Below are positions 8,731-17,134 of a DNA stretch of 64,000 bases, one piece after another. The translations under genes and the position numbers were made by a program. Numbering within the stretch: the first letter of the stretch is position 1; each line of letters opens with the position of its first letter. Below the pieces are notes generated by a model. The model was not told where the DNA came from. It worked only from the letters and a program-made list of their open reading frames with translations, and made no database searches. The DNA comes from Vicinamibacterales bacterium (GTDB lineage Bacteria; Acidobacteriota; Vicinamibacteria; Vicinamibacterales; 2-12-FULL-66-21). The DNA is taken from NCBI GenBank assembly GCA_035699745.1, contig DASSPH010000079.1, positions 35,403-99,402 of the forward strand, in the 5' to 3' direction.

Positions 8731-9599
8731 AGGACCAGCCGCTCGCGTATCTGAACCGCGAGTTCCTCGAGAGTGATGACGCGCGGCCGCTGCGCATCCT
8801 TGCCGAATACCTCGAACCGCTCCGCCGCCTCAAAGAGCAGAACGTTCAGGACACGGTCGTGTTCTTCGGGTCGGCGCGCATCCACAGCCGCCTCTATGCG
8901 ACGCGTGCGCTCGACCGCCTGCAGAAGCGCTCCGCACAGCGCACCGTCCGGCGGACCGCCGAACAGATGGCGCTGCTGAAGCGCACCCGCAAGGCGGTTG
9001 AATGGTCCCGCTACTACGAGGACGCGCGCGAGGTGGCCCACAAGCTGTCGAAGTGGAGTCTGTCGCTCGAGTCACCCCGCCACCGCTTCGTCGTGACCTC
9101 GGGCGGCGGCCCGGGCATCATGGAAGCGGCGAACCGCGGCGCGCACGAAGCCGGCGGCAAGAGCATCGGGTTCAACATTCGCCTGCCTTTCGAGCAGGGG
9201 GCGAACCGCTACATCACGCCCGGGCTGCATTTCGAGTTCCATTACTTCTTCATGCGGAAGTTCTGGTTCGCCTATCTTGCCAAGGCGCTGATCATCTTTC
9301 CGGGCGGGTTTGGCACGCTGGATGAAATGTTCGAGATCCTGACGCTGGCGCAGACCCAGAAGCTGTCGAAGCAGCTCGGCGTCTTCCTCTACGGACGCGA
9401 GTACTGGGAGGAGATTCTCGATTTGGCGCCGATGGAAGACTGGGGCGCAATCGGCCCGGCGGACCTGAACCTGCTGAAGTGGGTGGACACCCCCGAGGAC
9501 GCGTTCGCACAGCTGCGCGATCACCTCGTGGCGTTCCACCTCGTGCCGGAAACGGCGCAGGAGGAACAGGCGCCCGGCATCGCCAAGACCCGCGGATAG
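8727..9599 (+). CDS. LOG-family (TIGR00730) nucleotide-processing protein
   Basis: 290-residue Rossmann-fold protein of the lysine-decarboxylase-like/LOG family. Signature motifs are 'SGGGPGIMEAANRGA' near residue 125 and 'PGGFGTLDEMFE' near 192, the PGGxGTxxE phosphoribohydrolase motif. Characterised relatives cleave nucleoside monophosphates (cytokinin activation or purine nucleotide turnover). ATG 8727 is preferred; TTG 8721 is in frame. It is divergent from cytochrome c through the 8698-8730 dyad. Confidence 0.85.
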   Translation: MQDQPLAYLNREFLESDDARPLRILAEYLEPLRRLKEQNVQDTVVFFGSARIHSRLYATRALDRLQKRSAQRTVRRTAEQMALLKRTRKAVEWSRYYEDAREVAHKLSKWSLSLESPRHRFVVTSGGGPGIMEAANRGAHEAGGKSIGFNIRLPFEQGANRYITPGLHFEFHYFFMRKFWFAYLAKALIIFPGGFGTLDEMFEILTLAQTQKLSKQLGVFLYGREYWEEILDLAPMEDWGAIGPADLNLLKWVDTPEDAFAQLRDHLVAFHLVPETAQEEQAPGIAKTRG

Positions 9600-9617
9600 C
9601 AGAGTGGCGGAGGTTTC

Positions 9618-10097
9618 ATGCAACCGGACGAACGGCAGCAGCTCATCGCGCAATACAAGGACGGCTATCGGGTGGTGGCGGAGGCGCTGGTCAAGGCGAC
9701 GCCGGAGCAGCTCGATGCCGCGCCGGGGCCGGGGAAGTGGACGGCGCGGCAGATCGTGCATCACCTCGCCGACAGCGAGATGACCGCGGCGGTCCGGTTC
9801 CGGCTGCTCGTCGCCGAAGACCGCCCGTCGATCAAGGGCTACGACCAGGACCGGTTCGCCGATCGGCTGCATTACGAGCGGCCGCACGAAGCGTCGCTCG
9901 AGCTGTTCCGCGCCGCCCGCGCCTCGACGGCCGAGCTGATGGGATGCCTGACGGAGTCGGACTGGCTGCGCGAAGGCACGCACAGCGAGGTGGGACGCTT
10001 CGGGCTGGATACGTGGCTGCGCATCTACGGACCGCACGCCCATAAACACGCGGAGCAGATCAGGGTGGCGCTGCGCGCCGCCAAACAGACCCGGTGA
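9618..10097 (+). CDS. DinB superfamily (YfiT-like) metal-binding protein
   Basis: 159 residues forming a DinB-like four-helix bundle. The likely metal ligands are His in 'IVHHLADSE' (near 49) and the pair in 'HAHKHAEQIR' (near 141-145). Members include thiol transferases and stress-induced proteins of unknown substrate. GGAGG precedes the ATG by 5 nt, giving a clear start. It is 18 bp downstream of the LOG gene and probably cotranscribed. Confidence 0.85.
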   Translation: MQPDERQQLIAQYKDGYRVVAEALVKATPEQLDAAPGPGKWTARQIVHHLADSEMTAAVRFRLLVAEDRPSIKGYDQDRFADRLHYERPHEASLELFRAARASTAELMGCLTESDWLREGTHSEVGRFGLDTWLRIYGPHAHKHAEQIRVALRAAKQTR

Positions 10098-10115
10098 CCG
10101 GCCGCGGTCCCCGGT

Positions 10116-11288
10116 TCAGCGGTAGAGCAGAAACGGCTCGCGCAGCGTGCGGAACGCGTCTTCGTCGCGGTCCCACTCTTCCATGATCGACGCCGGCGTC
10201 TCGCCGGCATCGATGCCGCGCCGCAGCCGGTCGGATCCGTAGAGGATGTCGATCGGCGGCTTCACGTACTCGTATTCGTAGGGCGGGTCCCGCCACAACT
10301 GTTCCGCCGGCGCCTCGCGCTTGAACTCGTCGAGCATCTCGACGGCCGTCCGCATCGGCGCAAAGGCGGCGCGGTCCGTCACGTGGATCTGGCAGCCGCC
10401 GCACAACGTCTGCGCGTGCTTGTGATGCGTCGGCTCGAAGAACACGGCGCGGAAGCGAGCCCCGGGGATGCCGCGCGCGTTCATCGCCGCCGCGAACCGC
10501 TCGCCGTCGATCCACGGCGCGCCGGCGAACTCGAACGGGCGGTTCGTGCCGCGCCCCTCCGACAGCAGCGTTCCCTCGAGCAGGACCGCTCCCGGGTAGA
10601 CGACCGCCGTCTCGAGGGTCGGGATGTTCGGCGAGGGCAGCACCCAGGGCACGCCGGTCTCGTCGAAGTACATCGAGCGCCGCCAGCCCTCCATCGGGAC
10701 GACGTCCAGCGCCGCGTTCAGCGCGAAGTGCTGGTTGAACAGGCGCGCCGCCTCGCCGATGGTGAGGCCGTGGCGCATCGGAACAGGGAACTGTCCGACG
10801 AACGACACGTAGGCGGGATCGAGCGTCGCCCCTTCGATGGTCTCGCCGTCGATCGGGTTCGGCCGGTCGCACACGACCACACGGACCCCGTGCGTCCTCG
10901 CCGCGCGCAGGCAGTTCGCCATCGTGTAGATGTAGGTGTAGATCCGCGTGCCCACGTCCTGCAGATCGATCACCAGCACGTCCACGTCGGCGAGCATGGC
11001 GGCGGTGGGCTCGCGGGTCTCGCTGTAGAGCGAGTGCACCGGGATCCGCCGCTTCACGTCCCGCGCGTGCGGCGTCTCGATCATGTTCTCCTGCAGGTCG
11101 GAGCGGATGCCGTGCTGCGGCCCGAAGAGCGCCGTCAGCGTGCAGCCGCCGGAGACCAGACGATCCGCCGCGTGCACCAGCGCGCGATCCACCGACGCGG
11201 GATTGCAGACGAGGCCGATGCGCCGGCCCTCGATCAGCGTGCGATCGGGGCCCTCGAGCAGACGTTCGAGACCGAGCCGGACGGACAT
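10116..11288 (-). CDS. DUF1343/NamZ-type exo-N-acetylmuramidase
   Basis: 390 residues covering the whole DUF1343 family. Landmarks are 'GLVCNPASVD' (near 26), 'LFGPQHGIRSD' (near 54), 'VLVIDLQDVGTRIYTY' (near 104) and 'CDRPNPI' (near 140). NamZ removes non-reducing N-acetylmuramic acid from muropeptide-derived sugars during wall recycling. No signal peptide is present at this start, unlike many secreted homologues, so it may act in the cytoplasm. It converges on the DinB gene. Confidence 0.85.
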   Translation of the reverse strand: MSVRLGLERLLEGPDRTLIEGRRIGLVCNPASVDRALVHAADRLVSGGCTLTALFGPQHGIRSDLQENMIETPHARDVKRRIPVHSLYSETREPTAAMLADVDVLVIDLQDVGTRIYTYIYTMANCLRAARTHGVRVVVCDRPNPIDGETIEGATLDPAYVSFVGQFPVPMRHGLTIGEAARLFNQHFALNAALDVVPMEGWRRSMYFDETGVPWVLPSPNIPTLETAVVYPGAVLLEGTLLSEGRGTNRPFEFAGAPWIDGERFAAAMNARGIPGARFRAVFFEPTHHKHAQTLCGGCQIHVTDRAAFAPMRTAVEMLDEFKREAPAEQLWRDPPYEYEYVKPPIDILYGSDRLRRGIDAGETPASIMEEWDRDEDAFRTLREPFLLYR

Positions 11289-11295
11289 CAGCGGA

Positions 11296-11853
11296 TTATA
11301 GCCGTGCCCCTCGCGCCTGCCGTACGAGGAAGCGCGCGATCGCCGCGCCGCAGAGCGCCTCCGCGTACGAGTTGCAGCGGAACCGCTGGCCGTCGCCGTC
11401 GCCGCGCGACGTGACGATGATCACGTCGCGCCCGGTCTGCACGACCTCCCGCACGCCGTGCCAGGGCAGCGCCGGCGTCCGCGCCCCGCCGGCGAACACC
11501 GCCCGCGCCGACGTCAGCAGCAGCCGCCCCGTGGGCTGCGCCGGATCGTCGGGCAATGAGACCGGCGCGCTGAAGTGACAGCGATCGGCGCCGACGACGC
11601 GGTGTGTGGTGTCGACGATGGGCAGGCGCGCGGCGCTCAGGTCGCGCTCGACGTCGAGCAGCTGGCGCAGCCCGTCGAGCATCTCCTCTTCCATCTCGAC
11701 GTCCTCTGCGATTGGCGGCTGACGGCGGAGCGCCGCCGCCAGCGGCGCGAGCGCGCCGGCGTCGAGAGAGGCGACCGCCCGCGCCCACTCGTCACGCCAC
11801 GCCCGCCGATCGCCATTCCCGGAGTTGCCTCGCAGCCAGCCGAAGAGACCCAT
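11296..11853 (-). CDS. Hypothetical protein with a PH-like C-terminal half
   Basis: 185 residues. The N-terminal part is helical and acidic. The C-terminal 90 residues ('GRLLLTSARAVFAGG…LPWHGVREVVQTGRDVIIVTS') have the strand pattern of bacterial PH/GRAM-like domains that bind membranes or lipids; this is pattern recognition only. ATG 11853 sits 11 nt after AGGGG; an in-frame TTG at 11862 is less likely. The stop is 7 bp before the NamZ start, so they may share a transcript. Confidence 0.6.
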   Translation of the reverse strand: MGLFGWLRGNSGNGDRRAWRDEWARAVASLDAGALAPLAAALRRQPPIAEDVEMEEEMLDGLRQLLDVERDLSAARLPIVDTTHRVVGADRCHFSAPVSLPDDPAQPTGRLLLTSARAVFAGGARTPALPWHGVREVVQTGRDVIIVTSRGDGDGQRFRCNSYAEALCGAAIARFLVRQARGARL

Positions 11854-12013
11854 GCACCGCAATTCCCCTGTCGCGATTCGCGACTGCCCGCAGCCTGTTC
11901 AGTCAGGTGTTCAAACGTAACCAAATCCGCGCCTCGCGGGGACGTGGCTGGCGCCCGCATTGCACAACCGCCCGCGTGGCACGCGCGCGCGGCACCTGGC
12001 ATTTGTGGATAGA

Positions 12014-12805
12014 ATGCCGGAAAGATCTCCCGTGGTCATCGCCGTTCTGAACAGCAAGGGAGGCGTCGGAAAGTCCACGATCGCCGTCAACCTCGCCGCC
12101 GCGCTCGCCACCGCACGCCGCCGCGTGCTGCTCGTCGATCTCGACAGCCAGGCCTCGTCCTCGCTGTGGCTCGGCGTGCCGCGCCGGCATCTGACGCCGT
12201 CGGTTGCCTCGTGCCTGCTGGACAAGTATCCCATCCCCAAGGCGATCCGTCACACCAGCACCGCCAACCTCGATCTTCTGCCAGGGTCGATCGAGCTGGC
12301 CAATGTCGACGTGTCGCTGTGCAACGTCCGCGGCCGCGAACTGGCGCTGCGCCGCGCGCTGGCGGCGCTCGACGGCGACTACGACCTCGTCGTGCTCGAT
12401 TGCCCGCCCGGCTTTTCGCTGCTGGCAATCAACGCGATCTTCGCCGCGGAGACGATCGTGGTGCCGGTGTCGGCGGAGGCGCTGGCGCTGGATGCGCTCG
12501 AGCTGCTGCTCGGCTCGATCGAGCGGGTGCGCGCGCGCATGGGCGCCAGGGCGCGCGTGCTCGGATTCATCGTGAACGGGATCGACACGCAGCGGAAGCC
12601 GAGCCGCGAGCTGGCGGAGCGGCTTCGCGCCGAATTCCGCGATCGCGTGTTCCACACCGAGCTGCCGTGGGCGGCGGCGCTGAACGATGCCCCGGCCCGG
12701 CGTCAGACGATCTTCGAGGCCGCCCCCAAATCCGCCGCCGCCGATGCGTTCCGGCGGCTGGCCGGCGAGCTGCTGCAGCGGCTCCCGGCGCCGGTGCGGG
12801 GGTGA
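12014..12805 (+). CDS. ParA/MinD-family P-loop ATPase
   Basis: 263 residues. The deviant Walker A is 'SKGGVGKST' near residue 16 with both lysines of the ParA class; Walker A' 'LVDLDSQASSS' is near 41 and Walker B 'DLVVLDCPPGF' near 125. It polymerises or dimerises on DNA to position a cargo. No ParB is adjacent, and the next gene is a small basic protein that might be its partner, so it is probably an orphan positioning or small-element partition system rather than chromosome segregation. Earlier in-frame starts lack a binding site. Confidence 0.85.
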   Translation: MPERSPVVIAVLNSKGGVGKSTIAVNLAAALATARRRVLLVDLDSQASSSLWLGVPRRHLTPSVASCLLDKYPIPKAIRHTSTANLDLLPGSIELANVDVSLCNVRGRELALRRALAALDGDYDLVVLDCPPGFSLLAINAIFAAETIVVPVSAEALALDALELLLGSIERVRARMGARARVLGFIVNGIDTQRKPSRELAERLRAEFRDRVFHTELPWAAALNDAPARRQTIFEAAPKSAAADAFRRLAGELLQRLPAPVRG

Positions 12806-12984
12806 CGCGCCGCGCCGCCGTGCCATTAGGGGCGGAATAATTACCGCATTGCTCTTGCCCGTAAAGTTGAGCTTGAAGTAAGTGCCGTTTTTCGTGTTGA
12901 ATACGGGCCGACCCAGCAGCATCTCGTTACGGGATTTAAGGGCGGCAGCAATGCCGGACCGGGCGGGCGGAATCCGGGGGAACC

Positions 12985-13341
12985 ATGGTGCGTGCGCGCA
13001 AGGGAAACGGCGGGAAGAGCAGTCAGGATATTTTCACGCCGACGCGTCCCAGCGCGCGTCCAGCGCACGGACGCCGGCCCGGACGCCCTCCAGTGCACGA
13101 AGAAGCCTGGACGAAGGTCACGGTGGTCCTCTTCAACCGGCAGATCGTGTTCCTCGATCGGCTGGCGGCGAACATCCGCGCGCAGAGCGGCGCGGCGATC
13201 AGCCGCGCGCAATTGATCCGCGCGCTGCTCGACGCGGTGGCCGACGCCGACGTCGATCTCACCGCGGCCATGTCCGAGGCGGATCTCAAGGCCACGCTGC
13301 TGACGCGGCTCGGCCGGTATCGCCTCGGCGGTGACCACTAG
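12985..13341 (+). CDS. Small basic DNA-binding-like protein
   Basis: 118 residues. The N-terminal 40 are basic with an AT-hook-like 'GRRPGRPP' segment. Residues 45-85 ('TVVLFNRQIVFLDRLAANIRAQSG…SRAQLIRALLDAV') have a strand-helix-helix pattern reminiscent of ribbon-helix-helix repressors. Downstream of ParA, it could be a centromere- or operator-binding partner; this is inference. GGGGGAACC precedes ATG 12985. The stop overlaps the next gene by 11 bp. Confidence 0.6.
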   Translation: MVRARKGNGGKSSQDIFTPTRPSARPAHGRRPGRPPVHEEAWTKVTVVLFNRQIVFLDRLAANIRAQSGAAISRAQLIRALLDAVADADVDLTAAMSEADLKATLLTRLGRYRLGGDH

Positions 13342-13777
13342 TCCGGACCCGCCGGCGGGCGCGACGGAATGCGTCATCCTCGTCGGGCTCCCCGGCGCCG
13401 GCAAGTCGACCTTCGCGCGCGCGCGATTTCCCGGGCACGTCTACATCAGCAAGGACGCCTTTCCGCCGGGCGCGCGTGACAAGCAGGCGCGCCAGGATGC
13501 GGCGCTCCGCGCGGCGTTCTCCGCCGGCCGCCCGGCGCTCGTGGACAACACGAACGTGACGCCTGCCGATCGCGCGGCGATCATCGCCATCGCCCGCGAG
13601 TACGGCGCGCGCGTCATCGGCTATTACCTCGAGGTGACGCCGCGCGATGCCGTCGCGCGCAACGAGCGGAGGGAGGGGCGTGCGAAAGTGCCGAAGGTGG
13701 CGATCTTCGCCAGCGCCAAGCGCCTGGTGGCGCCGTCGCTCGCCGAAGGGTTCGACGAGCTGCACACGATCCGCTAG
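13331..13777 (+). CDS. P-loop kinase, polynucleotide-kinase-like
   Basis: 148 residues. Walker A 'GLPGAGKST' is near residue 19, then 'VDNTNVTPADRAAII' near 70, a segment shared by small AAA_33/Pnk-like kinases that phosphorylate RNA ends or small molecules. A lid region rich in Arg follows ('ARNERREGRAKVPK'). GTG 13331 overlaps the upstream gene, implying coupling. No substrate can be assigned. Confidence 0.75.
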   Translation: MTTSPDPPAGATECVILVGLPGAGKSTFARARFPGHVYISKDAFPPGARDKQARQDAALRAAFSAGRPALVDNTNVTPADRAAIIAIAREYGARVIGYYLEVTPRDAVARNERREGRAKVPKVAIFASAKRLVAPSLAEGFDELHTIR

Positions 13778-13977
13778 CGCGGACCGCCGTCGCCGGCGCG
13801 CTTGCGCGGTCGCGCGACCGGGCGCGGGAAATCGACGATCTTCGCCTGCCGCTTCGGACGGGCGACGAGCCAGCTGCGCTCGCACGCCTCGCACTCGTAT
13901 TCGTGGAGGCCATGGATCGGAAGCCGCGCGCGGATCCGGTTCGACTGGCAGAACGGGCAGGCGGTCATGCCGGGCAT
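13774..13977 (-). CDS. Small zinc-ribbon protein
   Basis: 67 residues with CPFC near residue 7-10 and CEAC near 29-32, a four-Cys zinc ribbon, and a basic C-terminal tail 'RPVARPRKRAGDG'. GGAG lies 5 nt before ATG 13977; ATG 13968 is an alternative. It overlaps the end of the kinase gene by 4 bp on the other strand and is divergent from the MerB-like gene. Role unknown; nucleic-acid binding is plausible. Confidence 0.7.
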   Translation of the reverse strand: MPGMTACPFCQSNRIRARLPIHGLHEYECEACERSWLVARPKRQAKIVDFPRPVARPRKRAGDGGPR

Positions 13978-14058
13978 AGGCGCTCCAGGTCCCCTCCAGT
14001 CTTGGCGGCGGACCGGCCCGAACGCAAGCTCAGCCTTTGCTAGAATTCCGGCCGGCCC

Positions 14059-14727
14059 ATGACCGCCCTGATCCGGGACGTCCGCCTCTATATCTACAAC
14101 CAGCTGATCGAGACCTCCGCCGCGCCGTCGACGGCGGATACCGCGGCCGCGCTGGCGCGCCCCGAGGCGGAGATCACCGCCGCGTATCGCGAGCTGGCCG
14201 ACGCGAAGGTCCTCGTCCTCCGCCCCGGATCGCACACCGTGTGGATGGCGATGCCGTTCTCGAACATGCAGACGGCGTTCACGGTCATCGCCGGCGGCCG
14301 CGCCTACTACGCCAATTGCGCCTGGGACGCGTTCGGCGTGCCGGCAATGCTCGGCATCGACGCGCGCATCTTCACCACCTGCCCGGACTGCGGCGGCGTG
14401 CTCGAGCGCAAGATTGCGAACGGCGCGGTGACGGAAACGCGCGGCGTCGTCCATTTTGCGCTGCCGCCGTGGCGCTGGTGGGACGACGTCGGCTACACGT
14501 GAGCGACGATTCTGCTCTTCAGTTCCGAAGAGCACCTCGACGCCTGGCTGGTGAAACGGCGGCTGCCGCGCGGCGCGGTTCTCACGCTGGAGCAGACCTG
14601 GGCGCTCGCCCGGGCGTGGTACGCGGATCGAATGCACCCGGACTGGCGCCGCCGCACGCCGCAGGACGCCACCGACGCGTTCGCGTCCGTCGGGCTCACC
14701 GGCGAGTTCTGGACGATGACGCCGTGA
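14059..14727 (+). CDS. MerB-family organomercurial lyase with in-frame UGA (predicted Sec148)
   Basis: The frame runs to a UGA at 14500-14502 and continues without another stop to 14727, giving 222 residues, the length of MerB. Before the UGA: an N-terminal winged-helix-like region and 'NCAWDAFGVPA', matching MerB Cys96-Ala-Trp-Asp99 (here C87, D90), plus a CPDC pair at 108-111. After it: 'ATILLFSSEEHLDAW', which aligns without gaps to the MerB segment after catalytic Cys159. The UGA codon 148 therefore sits at Cys159. A hairpin 10 nt later resembles a bacterial SECIS. MerB breaks C-Hg bonds by protonolysis using two Cys and Asp. Alternatives are a nonsense-mutated gene or sequencing error. 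No sel genes are in the window. Confidence 0.8.
14500..14534 (+). promoter_or_regulatory. UGA codon plus SECIS-like hairpin
   Basis: UGA (14500-14502), 10-nt spacer, then a perfect 8-bp stem TGCTCTTC (14513-14520)/GAAGAGCA (14527-14534) with loop AGTTCC. E. coli fdhF places its SECIS stem about 11 nt after UGA, with a loop G-U read by SelB; this loop also carries G-U. A bulged U in the stem is not evident. Confidence 0.7.
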
Positions 14728-14751
14728 CGTCCTGATCGCCGGCCAGTCCGG

Positions 14752-16986
14752 CTACCGCAGCACGCTGAGAATGTTGGAGAAGTCGTCCGTCCAGAGCGGC
14801 GTCCCGGCGCGGACGACCGGCGGCTGCCACCGCGGGTCGTTGACCAGCGAACCGAGATCCGCCGGACTGCGCGCGATCACCATCCACTCCGAGGGGAACT
14901 TGCCCTCGGCCAGCGACCCGGCCGTCGCGGGCTCGCTCTGGCGCAGCACCGCGAGCCCCTGATCCGCCGCCAGCCGTCCGAGCACCGGGCTCAGGGACAG
15001 GTGGAGATTCGAGATGTGCAGCGCGATGATGCCGTTCGGCGCCAGCCGCGACAGGTAGAGCGACAGCGCCTCACGCGTGAGCAGGTGCATCGGGATCGCG
15101 TCCGAGCTGAACGCGTCCAGGATCAGCACCCCGAACTGTCCGGGTCTGGCGCGGCCCAGTGACACGCGCGCGTCGCCGATCACCACGGTGCACCGCGCGC
15201 CGCAGTCCTCGAGATAGGTGAAGAACGCCGGGTTCCGCGCGACGTCTTCGACCGCCGGATCGATCTCGTAGATGGTCCAGCGCTGCGACGGCCCTGCATA
15301 GCTCGCCAGCGAGCCCACGCCGAGGCCGACCACCGCCACCTCGCTCGCGGCGGCCGCATTGGGCACTGCGTCGAACACCTGACCGATCGGGCCGCTCTTG
15401 TGGAAGTAGCTGAGCGAGACCCGGCGGCGCGCCGGATCCATGCTCTGCATCCCGTGAAGGGTCGGCCCGTGGAACATGAACCGGTAATTGAGCTTCTCGT
15501 CGACGCGCACGCGGTAGACGCCGAAGAACGTGCGATCGGCGTAGACGGCGCGCCCGAACCGGCTCTGCACCAGCGCGCCCGACAACAGCAGCACGGCGAC
15601 GCAGCCGGCGAAGCGCAGGGGACGGCGCTGCTGCCCGAACGCGAGCAGCGCAGGGATCGACGCGCCGATGATCAGGAAGCGCGACATCGATCCGAACAGC
15701 CCGTTCAGCCATACCGAGCCCACCGCCAGCGCGCCGACGGCGGCGATCCACGCGGCGTCCGCCATCCACGACGCCTTCGGCGGCGCCGGCGCGCGCCGCA
15801 CCAGGCACGCCACCACCAGCACCAGCGGGTATTCGACAATACCGGTGAAGAGCACGGGGGCGAGCAGCGCGTTGAACAGGCCGCCGAGCATGCCGCCGAG
15901 CGAGATCCAGAAATAGAACTCCGTCAGCCGCGACGGGTTCGGCCGGTCGTCCGCCAGCTCACCGTGGCACGCGAGCGCAATGATGCCGAACACGATCAGG
16001 TGCAGCGGGATCACCAGCGCGATCGGACGGCTCATCTGCGCGACGAGGAGCAGCGCCAGCGCGATGACGGAGAGCGGCATGAACCGCGAGCCCAGGGCCC
16101 GGGCGCGCGCCGCACCGGGACTGAACGCCACGATGAAGGTGCCGAGATAGACGCAGAGCGGCACCATCCACAGCAGCGGCACCGACGCGACGTCGGTGGA
16201 CATGTAGCTGGTGACCGCGAGCAGCAGGCTCGACGGCACGAACGCCAGGACCGTCCAGCGCGCGCGGCGGCTCCACGCGATCGGCTCGGCCGCCCGGGCT
16301 GCGCTCGCGGCGACGGCCGCCGCGGCGTGGCTGCCGCGGCGCCACACCGGGAGGGCGCAGGCGATCGTCAGCAGCGCGAGCATCGCGTACCCCACCGTCC
16401 ACAGCTGCGCCTGCTGCTGGAGCCGCAGCGTTCGTTCCACCAGCAGCGGATAGGCGATCAGCGCCGCGAAGCTCCCGAGGTTGCTGGCGGCGTAGAGAAA
16501 ATACGGATCGCTCGATCGGTGATCGTCCGTGACCGAGTACCACTTCTGCAGTACCGCGGCGCTGGTCGACAGCGCGAAGAACGGCAGCCCGATCGACGTG
16601 AGGAGCGTCAGCAGCAGCCAGCCCGCCGGGTTGTCGGTCGCCGGCGGCGTGCTGGCCCCGAGACCCACCGGGAGGAAGAGCAGCGGCAGCAGGACGACGC
16701 CGATGTGCAGCACCGCATGCCGGCGCGGGCCGAGCAGCGTGGTCGCGCCGTGCGCGTAGCCATAGCCGCAGAGCAGCACCGCCTGGAAGAACACCAGGCA
16801 CGTCGTCCACACCGCCGCCGCGCCGCCGAGCAGCGGCAGCACCATCCTCGCGATCATCGGTTCGACGATGAACATCAGGAAGGCGCTGAGGAAGATCGTG
16901 GTGCTGAAGACCGCCACGAGCGCCCGCGAGCGGCGGCGCGTGGCCGCCGCGGGGACGGCGATCACCTGGGCAACGGTGGATTCCAT
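14752..16986 (-). CDS. Fused membrane protein/spermidine-synthase-like protein
   Basis: 744 residues. Residues about 25-440 contain some 12 hydrophobic segments ('FIVEPMIARMVLPLLGG' near 40), as in MFS-fused spermidine synthase homologues. Residues about 510-744 form a SAM-fold domain with 'VVGLGVGSLASYAG' and 'IYEIDPAVEDVARNP', then 'LILDAFSSDAIPMHLLTREAL'. Family members are annotated as fused MFS/spermidine synthases, but polyamine activity is rarely shown. It converges on the MerB-like gene. Confidence 0.85.
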   Translation of the reverse strand: MESTVAQVIAVPAAATRRRSRALVAVFSTTIFLSAFLMFIVEPMIARMVLPLLGGAAAVWTTCLVFFQAVLLCGYGYAHGATTLLGPRRHAVLHIGVVLLPLLFLPVGLGASTPPATDNPAGWLLLTLLTSIGLPFFALSTSAAVLQKWYSVTDDHRSSDPYFLYAASNLGSFAALIAYPLLVERTLRLQQQAQLWTVGYAMLALLTIACALPVWRRGSHAAAAVAASAARAAEPIAWSRRARWTVLAFVPSSLLLAVTSYMSTDVASVPLLWMVPLCVYLGTFIVAFSPGAARARALGSRFMPLSVIALALLLVAQMSRPIALVIPLHLIVFGIIALACHGELADDRPNPSRLTEFYFWISLGGMLGGLFNALLAPVLFTGIVEYPLVLVVACLVRRAPAPPKASWMADAAWIAAVGALAVGSVWLNGLFGSMSRFLIIGASIPALLAFGQQRRPLRFAGCVAVLLLSGALVQSRFGRAVYADRTFFGVYRVRVDEKLNYRFMFHGPTLHGMQSMDPARRRVSLSYFHKSGPIGQVFDAVPNAAAASEVAVVGLGVGSLASYAGPSQRWTIYEIDPAVEDVARNPAFFTYLEDCGARCTVVIGDARVSLGRARPGQFGVLILDAFSSDAIPMHLLTREALSLYLSRLAPNGIIALHISNLHLSLSPVLGRLAADQGLAVLRQSEPATAGSLAEGKFPSEWMVIARSPADLGSLVNDPRWQPPVVRAGTPLWTDDFSNILSVLR

Positions 16987-17134
16987 GTCGCGGCGGCCAC
17001 GTTCACAAGATCCACGCCAGACGGTAACGCCGCGTTGTCAGGTACTTGCAGAGATCTGCCGGGCCCGGTCCGACAGATCTGCAATCGGATTACGAATCCG
17101 GCGGATCCCCCGCGCCGGCCCGTCGGGCGAGCTG

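Noticed and set aside
12836..12960. Short leftward protein-like segment 'VFNTKNGTYFKLNFTGKSN'
   Set aside because: It looks less random than its surroundings, but there is no start, stop or family match to support a gene; it may be an old remnant.
14059..14502. 147-residue MerB-like protein ending at the UGA
   Set aside because: The frame continues with clear MerB C-terminal similarity after the UGA and a SECIS-like hairpin, so a truncated lyase lacking its second catalytic residue is less likely than readthrough.
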